Of a DNA stretch of 64,000 nt, positions 8,075-16,132 are shown piece by piece. Origin of the DNA: JACVRW01 sp963846505 (GTDB lineage Bacteria > Actinomycetota > Thermoleophilia > Solirubrobacterales > Thermoleophilaceae); contig CAWJWD010000001.1 of the NCBI GenBank assembly GCA_963846505.1, positions 1-64,000 of the forward strand. The letters are read 5' to 3'. The notes beneath the pieces were generated by a model that saw nothing but the letters and a program-made list of their open reading frames with translations, had not been told where the DNA came from and did no database searches. Position numbers and translations under genes: made by a program. Numbering within the stretch: the stretch's first letter is position 1; the number at the start of each line of letters is the position of its first letter.

Positions 8075-10218
8075 CGTGCCTGGCCCCCGTGCCGCGACTT
8101 CGCACTTCGTCCGGGCCGCCTCACACATCTGACTTTGCCCTTGACGCGTTTTCTGGCGAATCCCTTCTTGCAATCGATCGGTCTCCGCGCTTTTCGGACC
8201 TTCTTGGAACGAGGAGCCTTGGGGTTAGCTCGCACGGCGCTGCTGCTGGGCTGAGTGAAACTCGGCGCGGCGCTCGGCGTGCCCTGGCAAGCGTCACCTA
8301 CACAAGGACGCAGCTTTGGAGGCTCCGGGAATCCGCCATCGACCCGAGCGTCATAGACGTCGACCAGATCATCCTGATCTTGCCCCACCAGCCGCTCGCG
8401 AGTGGTAAAGAAGACATCGAACCCATCGACACTCGCATCCAAGAAAGCCGAGTCCTGCGAACTCTGCCCGCTCGAAATCAGCCGCACACCGCCACCAGTC
8501 CATTCATATACGTCAATCTTGCCGTTGCTATCAGCTGGCACCAGCCGCTCGGAGCTATCGAACACCACGCTCCCGTCGGAAGACACGTTCCGACTCAACC
8601 ATGGCCACTGCACGCTATCCTGCGTGCGCTTGAAAAACGCGTCACCAGTCGATACGCCCGTCAGTGCATTACAGGACACACACGTGACTATGTGCGTCAC
8701 TGCGTCATAACGATACAGCTGGTAGTGTCCAGCGTTGTCAAATTCCGTAACCCTTGCTCGCGAGCGAAACACCAAGAACCGTCCATCGCCGCTCACCCGC
8801 GTTCCGCGAAATACATGGTTCTCGCCACTTTTCGGCAAAGCCCTGCGCCAGACGGAATCGTCAGCCGCACTCCCAGACTGGTCGATCGATGCGTCCAGCG
8901 TGGCGATGAATCGTACCCCACCACTCTCTTCCCACAAGTACAGATTCGGCTCGCCGCCGGTCGCTCCATCCGCCAGCACCCCCGAAGCGACGAAGTACGC
9001 TCGGCTAGCATCATCGCTAGCGCCTACGACTCCAACGACACCACCACTATCCGGATCGGTCACCGTCAGATCAGTTAAACGGTGCCCCACGGGCTTCCCG
9101 CTTTCCCATAAGAACAAATCGCATCCCGACACGTCTCCACAGTAATCATCGGTCGGAGGCAATACCTGCCCGCCGTTATGCGTGGCGGTTGCCTGATCAG
9201 TAAGTTTCTTTGGGCTCATGAAGAGTGCGCGTGACCCATCAGCACTCGCGAGTTGAAACTGGGCCGCCGGCTCCGCAGGATCTTCGAAGGGATCGGGTAT
9301 CCCATTGCTCCCGCACGACGGATCTCCAGCACAATCGGTCCGCTCCGATGCAGATACATGCACGCTGACCTGGCCACCCGGCGTTTCGGACCGAAGGTAA
9401 ATCTCACGCCCCGATGCGTGCGGACTCGATGCAGAACTGAAGAAAATCCTCGATCCGTTTGCCGACACCGCGTATTCACCTGGATACAATGCCGGTAGCG
9501 AGGTAGGGCCGTATCCCAATGCCGCGTAGCTTAACACACCGCCATCATCAGGCAGCACAGGGACCGATCGTAGTACGCCATCCGCCCACTCATACAGATA
9601 TTGCCCTGGTACTTGATCTTCCGGTGCGAGGTCAGGTAGCAACGCGCGAGAGGAATGGAACACCACATGACTAAAATCGTCCGAGCCACCATCAAAGTGA
9701 CTACCATCGGTCACACCCAGTTGTGGCACCTCGGGCGTTATAGGCATCAGCGGATCGGTGAGTAGGTCAAACGAGCCATCGGCCGCCGTGACACGCCATA
9801 AGTTAAACATCTGGGGATGCCCAAATTGCACAGAGCCCCAGCTCCTGGCGACTCCCACATCCGCCTCTGGCGAAACGCCCTCGTACAGCTGCGCCTCACC
9901 CAGCCCTGGGAAGGCATCCAATGGCGCATTCATCCCAATCGTCGACCACCCTACCGCGGACCGTTCGCTACGAAACTGATTCGCCAGGATGCGCGTGACA
10001 CCGACTCCGAGGTGGCCCTTCGACACATACGTCACCGCCCCGCCCGATGCCGCAGCCCGCGCAGAGCGACCTATGTCTACATCTCCTCCCTTCTCGAGGG
10101 GGGAGGCCATCTCGTAGCCGCGCGCCCCAGCCAGAGCGCACCAAGGAACCATCAGCCAACCAGCTAGAACGCACCACAATACGATCCCGACACCTCGTGC
10201 GCCACCAATCAACCGCAC
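8071..10218 (-). CDS. Secreted PD40/TolB-like beta-propeller protein with Cys/Lys-Arg-rich tail
   Basis: Intact, about 715 residues. I choose the GTG at 10218 (AGGAGAGGTGG five bases upstream) over the TTG at 10263. It has a signal peptide (VGIVLWCVLAGWLMVPWCALAG) ending before ARGYEMASPLEKGGDVDI, an entry motif seen in secreted propellers of Thermoleophilia. At least six PD40-like units follow, with the pattern S-x-D-G-x-x-h-h-F-x-S-x-x-x-L-x-x-x-D then D-h-Y-x-W (for example SADGSRALFMSPKKL, SGDGRFLVFRSRARV, SSDGSVVFDSSERLVPAD, SVDGFDVFFTTRERL). The last ~40 residues are Lys/Arg-rich with a Cys pair (DCKKGFARKRVKGKVRC). Role unknown; an extracellular scaffold or binding protein is likely. 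The stop overlaps the next gene. Codon use and base composition are visibly less GC-biased than in the flanking housekeeping genes. Confidence 0.8.
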   Translation of the reverse strand: MRLIGGARGVGIVLWCVLAGWLMVPWCALAGARGYEMASPLEKGGDVDIGRSARAAASGGAVTYVSKGHLGVGVTRILANQFRSERSAVGWSTIGMNAPLDAFPGLGEAQLYEGVSPEADVGVARSWGSVQFGHPQMFNLWRVTAADGSFDLLTDPLMPITPEVPQLGVTDGSHFDGGSDDFSHVVFHSSRALLPDLAPEDQVPGQYLYEWADGVLRSVPVLPDDGGVLSYAALGYGPTSLPALYPGEYAVSANGSRIFFSSASSPHASGREIYLRSETPGGQVSVHVSASERTDCAGDPSCGSNGIPDPFEDPAEPAAQFQLASADGSRALFMSPKKLTDQATATHNGGQVLPPTDDYCGDVSGCDLFLWESGKPVGHRLTDLTVTDPDSGGVVGVVGASDDASRAYFVASGVLADGATGGEPNLYLWEESGGVRFIATLDASIDQSGSAADDSVWRRALPKSGENHVFRGTRVSGDGRFLVFRSRARVTEFDNAGHYQLYRYDAVTHIVTCVSCNALTGVSTGDAFFKRTQDSVQWPWLSRNVSSDGSVVFDSSERLVPADSNGKIDVYEWTGGGVRLISSGQSSQDSAFLDASVDGFDVFFTTRERLVGQDQDDLVDVYDARVDGGFPEPPKLRPCVGDACQGTPSAAPSFTQPSSSAVRANPKAPRSKKVRKARRPIDCKKGFARKRVKGKVRCVRRPGRSAKSRHGGQAR

Positions 10219-10320
10219 CCCCAACCACCTCTCCTCGATGAGCCACAGCCCAGACCGGAACAAAACCCGAGGCCCTTAGCCACCCGGGCAAGCACCACAA
10301 CCGCTACTTCTAGGCCCCAT

Positions 10321-10349
10321 ACCATACACGATATCGTTTGCGGACGCAA
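10321..10349 (-). promoter_or_regulatory. Candidate sigma-70-type promoter of the 10.2 kb propeller gene
   Basis: On the minus strand TTGCGT (10349-10344), 17-base spacer, TATGGT (10326-10321). It lies about 100 bases upstream of the GTG at 10218. The spacing is ideal, but the -35 and -10 are each only partial matches to consensus. Confidence 0.45.
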
Positions 10350-10410
10350 CGCGCTGACAACTGAGATCGTAGACACGTCTCAGCTAAGGGACCCGCGACT
10401 ACGATGCCAA

Positions 10411-10446
10411 GCGGAGAGCCGGCCAACCCAATCGCCGACCCTCCGC
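10411..10446 (-). terminator. Hairpin downstream of small secreted protein copy 1
   Basis: Imperfect inverted repeat: GCGGAGAGCCGGC (10411-10423) pairs with GCCGACCCTCCGC (10434-10446), with a mismatched centre in the stem and a 10-base loop. It follows the stop of the 10493-11230 gene by about 50 bases on the minus strand. No long T run follows, as is common in high-GC actinobacteria. Confidence 0.5.
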
Positions 10447-10492
10447 GGTGTCAACAGCTACTCACAGTTTCGCCTTCCCAAAGTAGTCGTTT

Positions 10493-11230
10493 CTATGATC
10501 CTGCTGTGACCGTGGGTGTTCCATCTCTTACTGTGTCTGGTCTTACGTTGTAATCCGCATTGAAGGTCGCGGTGGACGTGCCCGGGAATGGTGCCGGACA
10601 TCTTCTAGCTGGCGTTTCTCTGACCGTTGCTCTAACTTGAGCTCTGATGAGGTTGATCTGTGACGTCACATTTGTGTACTGGACCGTTCTGCCAATTGAC
10701 TGGCTAGCATCAAACGTGAGCGTGCATGACACGCCTAGCGACGGAACTGTGTAGTCGAACCTACAGTAAGGTCCACCTGCTGGGATGTTCACCGTTCCCG
10801 ACCAATTGTTGCCGGCGTTTCTTGCTTGCACATGCAAGAGCCACGGGTTGATTGACGTGGCGTTGCATGTGATCGACCCCTGGTCCACGATCCCGGCTGC
10901 AGGTCTACTCATAGTGCATGTTCCGACAACTCCGTTACCAAATGAGAGGCTCGTGATCCGCGCCTGTGTGTGTGTCGTCGTCATATACCCTGACGCAAAG
11001 GAGCTTTCACATCTAAACTCTCCCCCAAAGGCCGGCAAGCTCAAGGTTGGTCTAATAGCACGGCCTGTGAAAGGTGATCTTGTGTTCGTGATCGGTGTGA
11101 TGAACGGGGCAACTGGGGTCGCACCCGTTGACTCTGTGAGTCTCGGTGTCGCAAACGCCGGCTGCACAACAACCGCCAACGCCGCCACCAACACCACCGC
11201 CACCAAAAGACTACCTCTCAAAGACCTCAC
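10493..11230 (-). CDS. Small secreted six-cysteine protein, copy 1
   Basis: Intact, 245 residues, function unknown. I choose the GTG at 11230 because AGAGGTGG lies five bases upstream and it aligns with the ATG of copy 2 (VRSLR versus MKSLR). A signal peptide (SLLVAVVLVAALAVVVQPAFA) ends before TPRLTEST. The mature part holds six cysteines in the contexts FRC, GTC, ITC, PYC, VSC and RRC, suggesting three disulfides and an all-beta domain. It is about 91 percent identical to the gene at 13841-14578 (roughly 22 differences by eye), a recent duplication. It is preceded by a very good promoter and by an IS5-family element. The same order of six cysteines appears in the proteins at 58.3 and 59.0 kb. 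Confidence 0.85.
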   Translation of the reverse strand: MRSLRGSLLVAVVLVAALAVVVQPAFATPRLTESTGATPVAPFITPITNTRSPFTGRAIRPTLSLPAFGGEFRCESSFASGYMTTTHTQARITSLSFGNGVVGTCTMSRPAAGIVDQGSITCNATSINPWLLHVQARNAGNNWSGTVNIPAGGPYCRFDYTVPSLGVSCTLTFDASQSIGRTVQYTNVTSQINLIRAQVRATVRETPARRCPAPFPGTSTATFNADYNVRPDTVRDGTPTVTAGS

Positions 11231-11356
11231 GCAAACCACCTCTTTCCAGCTAAACACGGATACTTAGTCCGTCATGACCCATAACATTCAAGTTAGGTCA
11301 CGCCGCCGCTCACCTCCTTAATGCGTGCTCCAGTGGCTAGAAGCCCATTACCCAAT

Positions 11357-11385
11357 GATACTTTACTAAAGTGGGTCTGTCAAAC
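11357..11385 (-). promoter_or_regulatory. Strong sigma-70-type promoter of small secreted protein copy 1
   Basis: Minus strand TTGACA (11385-11380), exactly 17 bases, TATCAT (11362-11357). A perfect -35 with a near-consensus -10. The predicted transcript has a leader of about 120 bases before the GTG at 11230. The IS element boundary lies about 70 bases upstream. Confidence 0.75.
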
Positions 11386-11454
11386 GGCAGCGGTGCCGGG
11401 TACGCCGCGGTAGCAACCGCGCCTCCGGCAAGGCTTAGCGACCAACGGTTCTTA

Positions 11455-12296
11455 GAGCGCGTCTAACAGAATGCGCCTGCCGCCGGGGAGTTGCTCTTAG
11501 AGCAGATGAGGCTGCAGGCCATGCTGAGGAACGCTTCGCGGATGTCGTCGCGGCGTTCCAGCGGCTCCGTAGCCGGCGGTGCTGATGCAGCCAGGAGATG
11601 GGGCGCTCGACGATCCAGCGCTGTTTGCCCAGCCCGGAACCGTGCGGGCTCTTGGGCACGGGGATCTGCGGCGTGATGTATCGAGCGCGCAGCTCGCGGT
11701 GGTGGACCTTGGACCAGTAGACGCGGTCGGCCAGCAGTCGCTTGGCCGTCCACGGATCGGCGGGATCGCGGCGACCAGGGCGATCATCTCGGTGATGGCG
11801 CTGCGGTTGGCAGCGGTCACCGATGCGGCCAGTGGGATGCCGTTGACGTCGCAGATCAGGTGTGCTGGAGCCCGCGCGGCCACGGTCCCACCGAGGATGG
11901 CCCGTCCCGAGCCCCAAACGGACGGAATCTGGGAGCTGTCGATGACTGCGCGCGACCAGTCGATGTGCTCGGCCTGATGCAGACGAGCGAGCAGCACCTC
12001 GTTCCACTCCTTCAGGCGCCGCCAGCACGTCATCCCTGACCCACATCCCATCTCCTGCCGCAGGCGCTCCCACGCGATCCCGTCTGCAACACGAACAAGA
12101 TGCCCGTCAGCACCCGTCGATCGTCGATCCGCTTGCGCCCGGGATGGCGGAAGCGCCGCGACACCGACAGGATCAACGGCTCGATCACCTCCCACAGCTC
12201 GTCGCTGACGATCGCCCGGCCATGCGCGACCTCCTCTCGACGGCGGTGCGCATCAATTCGACGCCAGCGCTACATAACCCTTTTCGTTAGACGGTC
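11455..12296. mobile_element. IS5-family insertion sequence (IS427/IS1031-like), about 842 bp
   Basis: The left end reads GAGCGCGTCTAACAG from 11455 and the right end, read inward on the minus strand from 12296, reads GACCGTCTAACGA; these align as imperfect terminal inverted repeats with one gap. Both ends are flanked by TA (11453-11454 and 12297-12298), the 2-bp target duplication typical of the IS427 group. It contains one transposase gene on the minus strand. It lies 70 bases upstream of the promoter of small secreted protein copy 1. Confidence 0.8.
11463..12232 (-). CDS. IS5-family transposase (frameshifted)
   Basis: DDE transposase spread over three frames. The N-terminus (SDELWEVIEPLI) is in one frame up to about 12150, then GIAWERLRQEMGCGSGMTCW and the first catalytic Asp region AVIDSSQIPSVWGSG continue; the second Asp region LLADRVYWSKV and the Glu region WIVERPISWLHQHRRL are in a second frame from about 11760; the C-terminus (DDIREAFLSMACSLICSK) is in a third from about 11590. 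Either sequence errors or genuine decay would explain this; given the many frameshifts elsewhere in the window I cannot tell. The start is uncertain because the ATG near 12225 is out of frame with the first conserved block. About 255 residues if repaired, normal for the IS427 group. Confidence 0.75.
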
Positions 12297-12483
12297 TAAG
12301 GGGATGACTAGGCGTAGTGTTGCCGGGGCGTTGGCGGTTGTCGTGCATCCGGCGTTGCGGCACGAGGAACTGCATGTGGCGATCCAGCTACCCATCACAC
12401 TCTATGTCATATCTGATCATCGCAAGCCCCTCTGCAAGCTACGCCCAACAGTAGGCACTTACACCGTAACGGCGGGCTTTAGG

Positions 12484-13500
12484 CTAAGCGTCCCCGTTGC
12501 TAGCCGGAGTGCATTCAGGGGCTTCCGGAAGCTGGTACTGCTGGGCGCAGTGAGTAATACTGTCGTAGCCTCTGTGAAGAACTCCGTCGAGTTTAATCGC
12601 CTGAAGCATGTCCCTAATGTTAATCCGGGATTTAGGTGGCAGCCCCTTGAAGTGCGGAGGAATTATTTTCAGGACTTCGAAGACGAACCAGCCGTTGAGC
12701 GTGTGAATCGGACCTACGATTTTGTGTCGTCTAGAAGTGAATAGACCCTGGCCGAACGCATCGTGCGGAGCAGTGTTCTCCTTAAGGGTCCGGGTGCCAG
12801 TCCAGTATAGATTGAACGGCTTGACGCCGTAGAGTTGTTGGGCTTCTGGCCAGCCCATCCGAGCCTTGAGTTTCCGGCGAGCTTCGACGGCGTCGTGTTT
12901 GGTGAGGGCTTGAATAATCTCCACAATGCGAGTCTCGGGGTCTTTGAACACGTCGGGGTTGGCTCGACCGTGGGCTAGGATCTCTGCCTCGGTAACTGGC
13001 ATCGTTTTCAGCAAAGCCTCGGTCTGGATTTCCATACGAAATTCAATCCCTAGACCTACTGGCTTACCTGTAAGCTTTACTAGGGCTGCGTTTAGTTTTA
13101 CGCGGGCTTTTCTAACTGCTTGGCTCCTCCCCACACCCCGTCGCCGAGTTTCTTTTTCAAGCCATCGGGCTCGAATAAGGGTACTAACTGCTGTTGCACG
13201 CTGTATCTTATACTCAACTTTGCATTGGGCTTTGAGTGCGGGGTCTCTGTCTCGGGTATGGAGCGCCCGCTTAGCCTTCATGCATGCCGGATAGCTGGGA
13301 GGGCCGAATGCTTTCGCGCTTTGCCCATAATGGCGGGTCAGCTGCGCTTCCACTGCAGCCTCCTTGATCGCTTCGTGCCCGACTTCGGCTGCGACCCCAG
13401 CCGGTAGTCGGTCTCCATCACTATCGCTACTACACCCCGATGCCCCGGTCACAGTCGCTATGACCAGTACCAACCAATACCTTCGAGTTCTATCCCTCAT
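12484..13500 (-). CDS. Lipoprotein with SurA/parvulin-like foldase architecture
   Basis: Intact, 338 residues. The N-terminus has a lipoprotein signal: basic RDRTRR, hydrophobic YWLVLVIATVT, then lipobox GASGC with Cys at about residue 23, so it is likely lipid-anchored outside the membrane. A helical SurA-N-like region follows (roughly 35-190), then a segment resembling a PpiC/parvulin domain (about 190-300: TRIVEIIQALTKHDA, DAFGQGLFTSRR, IVGPIHTLNGWFVFEVLKI). The usual role of this family is assisting folding or export of secreted proteins. It is sandwiched between the two copies of the small secreted protein and may serve them (inference). Its base composition is noticeably more AT-rich than the housekeeping genes. 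A TATTCT -10-like hexamer sits just upstream (13519-13514). Confidence 0.75.
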   Translation of the reverse strand: MRDRTRRYWLVLVIATVTGASGCSSDSDGDRLPAGVAAEVGHEAIKEAAVEAQLTRHYGQSAKAFGPPSYPACMKAKRALHTRDRDPALKAQCKVEYKIQRATAVSTLIRARWLEKETRRRGVGRSQAVRKARVKLNAALVKLTGKPVGLGIEFRMEIQTEALLKTMPVTEAEILAHGRANPDVFKDPETRIVEIIQALTKHDAVEARRKLKARMGWPEAQQLYGVKPFNLYWTGTRTLKENTAPHDAFGQGLFTSRRHKIVGPIHTLNGWFVFEVLKIIPPHFKGLPPKSRINIRDMLQAIKLDGVLHRGYDSITHCAQQYQLPEAPECTPASNGDA

Positions 13501-13840
13501 ACTCAGGTAGTCTAGAATACTCTGCTAAAGCCCTCATAAAGCTGGGGCGCTCGTCTCTCGTGACCATCTAAGGGTTGGCTGCGTTGACGGCTCGGCGCTA
13601 ACACGAATTGTTGGCAGAGCCGGCGAGTTGGTATGCACCGGGACCGACCTTGAATCCCTGGCCCTAGCCGAGTCCTGCTGAGGCGCTGAGTTCGGGGCGC
13701 ATGCCGGTGAGTGAGTTCCCAGAACAGCGCAATGCGAGATGCCAACCCAAGCCCACAAAGACCGAGGCCGGCTAGCTATCAGCCGACCTCGGTCCCAATG
13801 CAGGCGTGATTACGCGTCTATCGTCTGCTACGACTAGTTT
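13501..13840. other. Intergenic stretch, no gene recognised
   Basis: It holds the probable start region of the lipoprotein gene at its left edge and a strong hairpin at 13760-13794 that would terminate small secreted protein copy 2. I see no supported coding sequence; the short open frames here have no recognisable product or ribosome binding site. Confidence 0.5.
13760..13794 (-). terminator. Hairpin downstream of small secreted protein copy 2
   Basis: GACCGAGGCCGGCT (13760-13773) pairs with AGCCGACCTCGGTC (13781-13794) with a single mismatch and a 7-base loop. On the minus strand it is followed by TTTGTGG. It lies about 45 bases past the stop of the 13841-14578 gene. Confidence 0.7.
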
Positions 13841-14578
13841 CTATGATCCTGCTGTGACCGTGGGTGTTCCATCTCTTACTGTGTCTGGTCTTACGTTGTA
13901 ATCCGCATTGAAGGTCGCGGTGGATGCGCCCGGGAATGGCGCCGGACATCTTCTAGCTGCCGTTTCTCTGACCGTTGCTCTAACTTGAGCTCTGACGAGG
14001 TTGATCTGTGACGTTACATTTGTGTACTGAACCATTCTACTAACTGATTGACCACCGTCGATCGTAAGCGTGCATGACACGCCGAGCGATGGAATTGTGA
14101 AGTCAAACCTGCAGTAAGGTCCACCTGCTGGGATGTTCACCGTTCCCGACCAATTGTTGCCGGCGTTTCTTGCTTGCACATGCAAGAGCCACGGGTTGAT
14201 TGACGTGGCGTTGCATGTGATCGATCCTTGGTCCACGGTCCCGGCTGCAGGTCTACTCACGGTGCATGTTCCTCTGACGCCATCACCGAATGAGAGGCTC
14301 GTGATCCGCGCCTGTGTGTGTGTCGCCGTCACATACCCTGACGCAAAGGAGCTTTCACATCTAATCTCTCCCCCGAAGGCCGGCAAGCTCAAGACGGGTC
14401 TAATAGCACGCCCTGTGAAAGGTGATCTTGTGTTCGTGATCGGTGTGATGAACGGGGCGACTGGGGTCGCACCCGTTGACTCTGTGAGTCTCGGTGTCGC
14501 AAACGCCGGCTGCACAACAACCGCCAACGCCGCCACCAACACCACCGCCACCAAAAGGCTACTTCTCAAAGACTTCAT
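13841..14578 (-). CDS. Small secreted six-cysteine protein, copy 2
   Basis: Intact, 245 residues, same family as the 10493-11230 gene with about 91 percent identity. The ATG at 14578 has AGGAAGG eight bases upstream and aligns with the other copy's GTG. Signal peptide as in copy 1, then TPRLTEST and six cysteines. Differences are scattered, mostly conservative (for example DYTV versus DFTI, FDAS versus IDGG), so both copies appear to be under selection. Its upstream region is unrelated to that of copy 1: no TTGACA/TATCAT promoter is present. The two copies may therefore be expressed differently. Confidence 0.85.
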   Translation of the reverse strand: MKSLRSSLLVAVVLVAALAVVVQPAFATPRLTESTGATPVAPFITPITNTRSPFTGRAIRPVLSLPAFGGEIRCESSFASGYVTATHTQARITSLSFGDGVRGTCTVSRPAAGTVDQGSITCNATSINPWLLHVQARNAGNNWSGTVNIPAGGPYCRFDFTIPSLGVSCTLTIDGGQSVSRMVQYTNVTSQINLVRAQVRATVRETAARRCPAPFPGASTATFNADYNVRPDTVRDGTPTVTAGS

Positions 14579-15185
14579 GCAGGCATCCTTCCTAAATAAT
14601 AATACCCTGGCCACCCATCACTACCATCACTACTTCAGGTGGCTGGACTACCGCTCCGAAACCCTAGGCAAACACCCCCCTTCCCCCCGAGTTCGACCTG
14701 CGTAAGACGACGCCTGTCGAGCTATCGAGGTCAGCCCCTGACGACAAGAGTCCCGAAAGCCTCGCCTGGCCTTGAGGAGACCGGATTCAGGGACTCCGCT
14801 TGGACGCACACGAGGCTTCATTACTCGCTTCGCCGGCTGTTACCGACCTCTTCATAAACGCCAGTGGCACTAGTAGCTGAATCGCAACACAAACAAGGAT
14901 AGCTTATTGCATGAGAAAAAGCAAGCAAGATCATCTGGCCCCGTACACATGCTTGTGTATGTCCCAGATGCCCCCTCTGCCCCCGCTAGGTACGACCCCA
15001 TCGACTCCAGGGCTTGCTGGTGCAGTGGATCGTAGTTGTTTGGATGGCGGGTTGACATTGCTTAGCATTGCTAATACCGTAGCCAACATTGTGTCTGGTT
15101 CCGCCTAGGCATGCGCCGTGGATTCCGCAACCAGGCTCGGCAGGGGGTGTCAATCGATAACCCACTGAGTGAAGGAGCATGCAGA
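14579..15185. other. Long intergenic stretch with one promoter, no gene recognised
   Basis: It separates the divergent genes at 14578 (-) and 15186 (+). The right part contains a good promoter (15052-15080) for the + strand gene. Several short open frames exist on both strands, but none shows a recognisable motif or codon bias, and I do not call any. Confidence 0.5.
15052..15080 (+). promoter_or_regulatory. Sigma-70-type promoter of the 15.2 kb secreted protein gene
   Basis: TTGACA (15052-15057), 17-base spacer, TACCGT (15075-15080). The predicted leader is about 100 bases before the ATG at 15186. Confidence 0.6.
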
Positions 15186-15992
15186 ATGAGGTATTGTGCG
15201 CGAGCGTTGCTCGCTGCTGTCGTAGCGATCGTCGGGTCGGTGGTGCTGGCTCCAGGAGCATTTGCGGCCCCGGCGCCGGGATACGAGAACTTTGCGGGCT
15301 GCCCTAACACGGCGACCACGGTTCTGTGCCTTCGTAGCGAGACCAATAGCGGCCATATCCAGATCGGTACGAAGGACGTCCCGATCAATCAACAGATCGT
15401 CTTCAGCGGTGGCCTGCAGAGCGATTTCTCCACGCTAGCCTTCAACAGCCAGGGCGGGCTGCTGGCGCCGCCGCTGAGAGTTCCCGGCGGGCTGGTGGGC
15501 CTGACCGGGATCGCGGAGTTCATCATCAACCTGATCACCTTCGGTGCCAACAACGTGTACGCCAAGACCGAGCTGGTCGGCACGGCGCGCGCGGTGGGCT
15601 TCACGGCTGGGTTGCAGCTGCCCGTTCAGGTCAAGCTGCAGAACCCGTTCCTGAGCTCGAGCTGCTCGATCGGCACCGCAGCGAACCCGGTCACGTTCAA
15701 TCTGACCACCGGCACGACTGCTCCACCGCCGCCGAACACCCCGATCAGCGGCGTCAACAACCCGACCGACATCGACCCCGCGAATCCGTTCGTCGCACTG
15801 GTCGCCGACAACATCTACGTCGACAACGCGTTCGCCGCGCCGGCAGTCAACAACTGCGGGCTCGTCAGCTTCGGGTTGATCAACGCACTGGTCAACGCGA
15901 CCTCGGGACTCCCGTCGGCCGCTGGAAGAAACACCGCGATCCTGTCCGACACCGACGTGCGGTTCACCGGCAAGGACAACGTCTATCCGTAG
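15186..15992 (+). CDS. Secreted protein of unknown function, actinobacterial family
   Basis: Intact, 268 residues. The ATG at 15186 has AAGGAG eight bases upstream. A signal peptide (ARALLAAVVAIVGSVVLAPGAFA) ends before APAPGYENF. The mature protein has blocks I recognise from an uncharacterised secreted actinobacterial family: SGHIQIGTKDVPI, APPLRVPGGLVGLTG, LQLPVQVKLQNPFL, FNLTTGTTAPPPPNTPI and LINALVNATSGLPSAAG. Two cysteines early and two later could form disulfides. No enzyme motif is visible. Function unknown; it is a stand-alone transcription unit with its own promoter and terminator. Confidence 0.75.
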   Translation: MRYCARALLAAVVAIVGSVVLAPGAFAAPAPGYENFAGCPNTATTVLCLRSETNSGHIQIGTKDVPINQQIVFSGGLQSDFSTLAFNSQGGLLAPPLRVPGGLVGLTGIAEFIINLITFGANNVYAKTELVGTARAVGFTAGLQLPVQVKLQNPFLSSSCSIGTAANPVTFNLTTGTTAPPPPNTPISGVNNPTDIDPANPFVALVADNIYVDNAFAAPAVNNCGLVSFGLINALVNATSGLPSAAGRNTAILSDTDVRFTGKDNVYP

Positions 15993-16016
15993 ACGCCAAC
16001 CAGGTCCATAGCATTG

Positions 16017-16036
16017 GCTGAGCGGAGCCGCTCAGC
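16017..16036. terminator. Short perfect hairpin after the 15.2 kb gene
   Basis: GCTGAGCG (16017-16024), loop GAGC, CGCTCAGC (16029-16036). It lies 24 bases after the stop at 15992 and just before a stronger hairpin. Confidence 0.5.
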
Positions 16037-16057
16037 TAGCAGTAGACGGGAGAACGA

Positions 16058-16087
16058 GCGAGGGGCCGCCAGCGAGCGGCCCCTCGC
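16058..16087. terminator. Strong bidirectional terminator hairpin
   Basis: Perfect 12-bp arms GCGAGGGGCCGC (16058-16069) and GCGGCCCCTCGC (16076-16087) with a 6-base loop. It sits between two convergent genes (15186-15992 and 16133-17200) and can serve both. Confidence 0.8.
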
Positions 16088-16132
16088 CGTTCATGCAGAC
16101 CTGGACGTCAGGGCCTCGGCAGGCGTGCGAGA

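Noticed and set aside
7130..9145. Long + strand open frames across 7.1-9.1 kb
   Set aside because: They lie opposite the secreted-protein genes, lack ribosome binding sites and recognisable motifs, and have translations with the composition of shadow frames.
12304..12744. Open frame right of the IS element (MTRRSVAGALAVVV...)
   Set aside because: The beginning looks like a short signal peptide, but the rest shows no family pattern and overlaps the lipoprotein gene on the other strand. It could be a remnant; I cannot support it.
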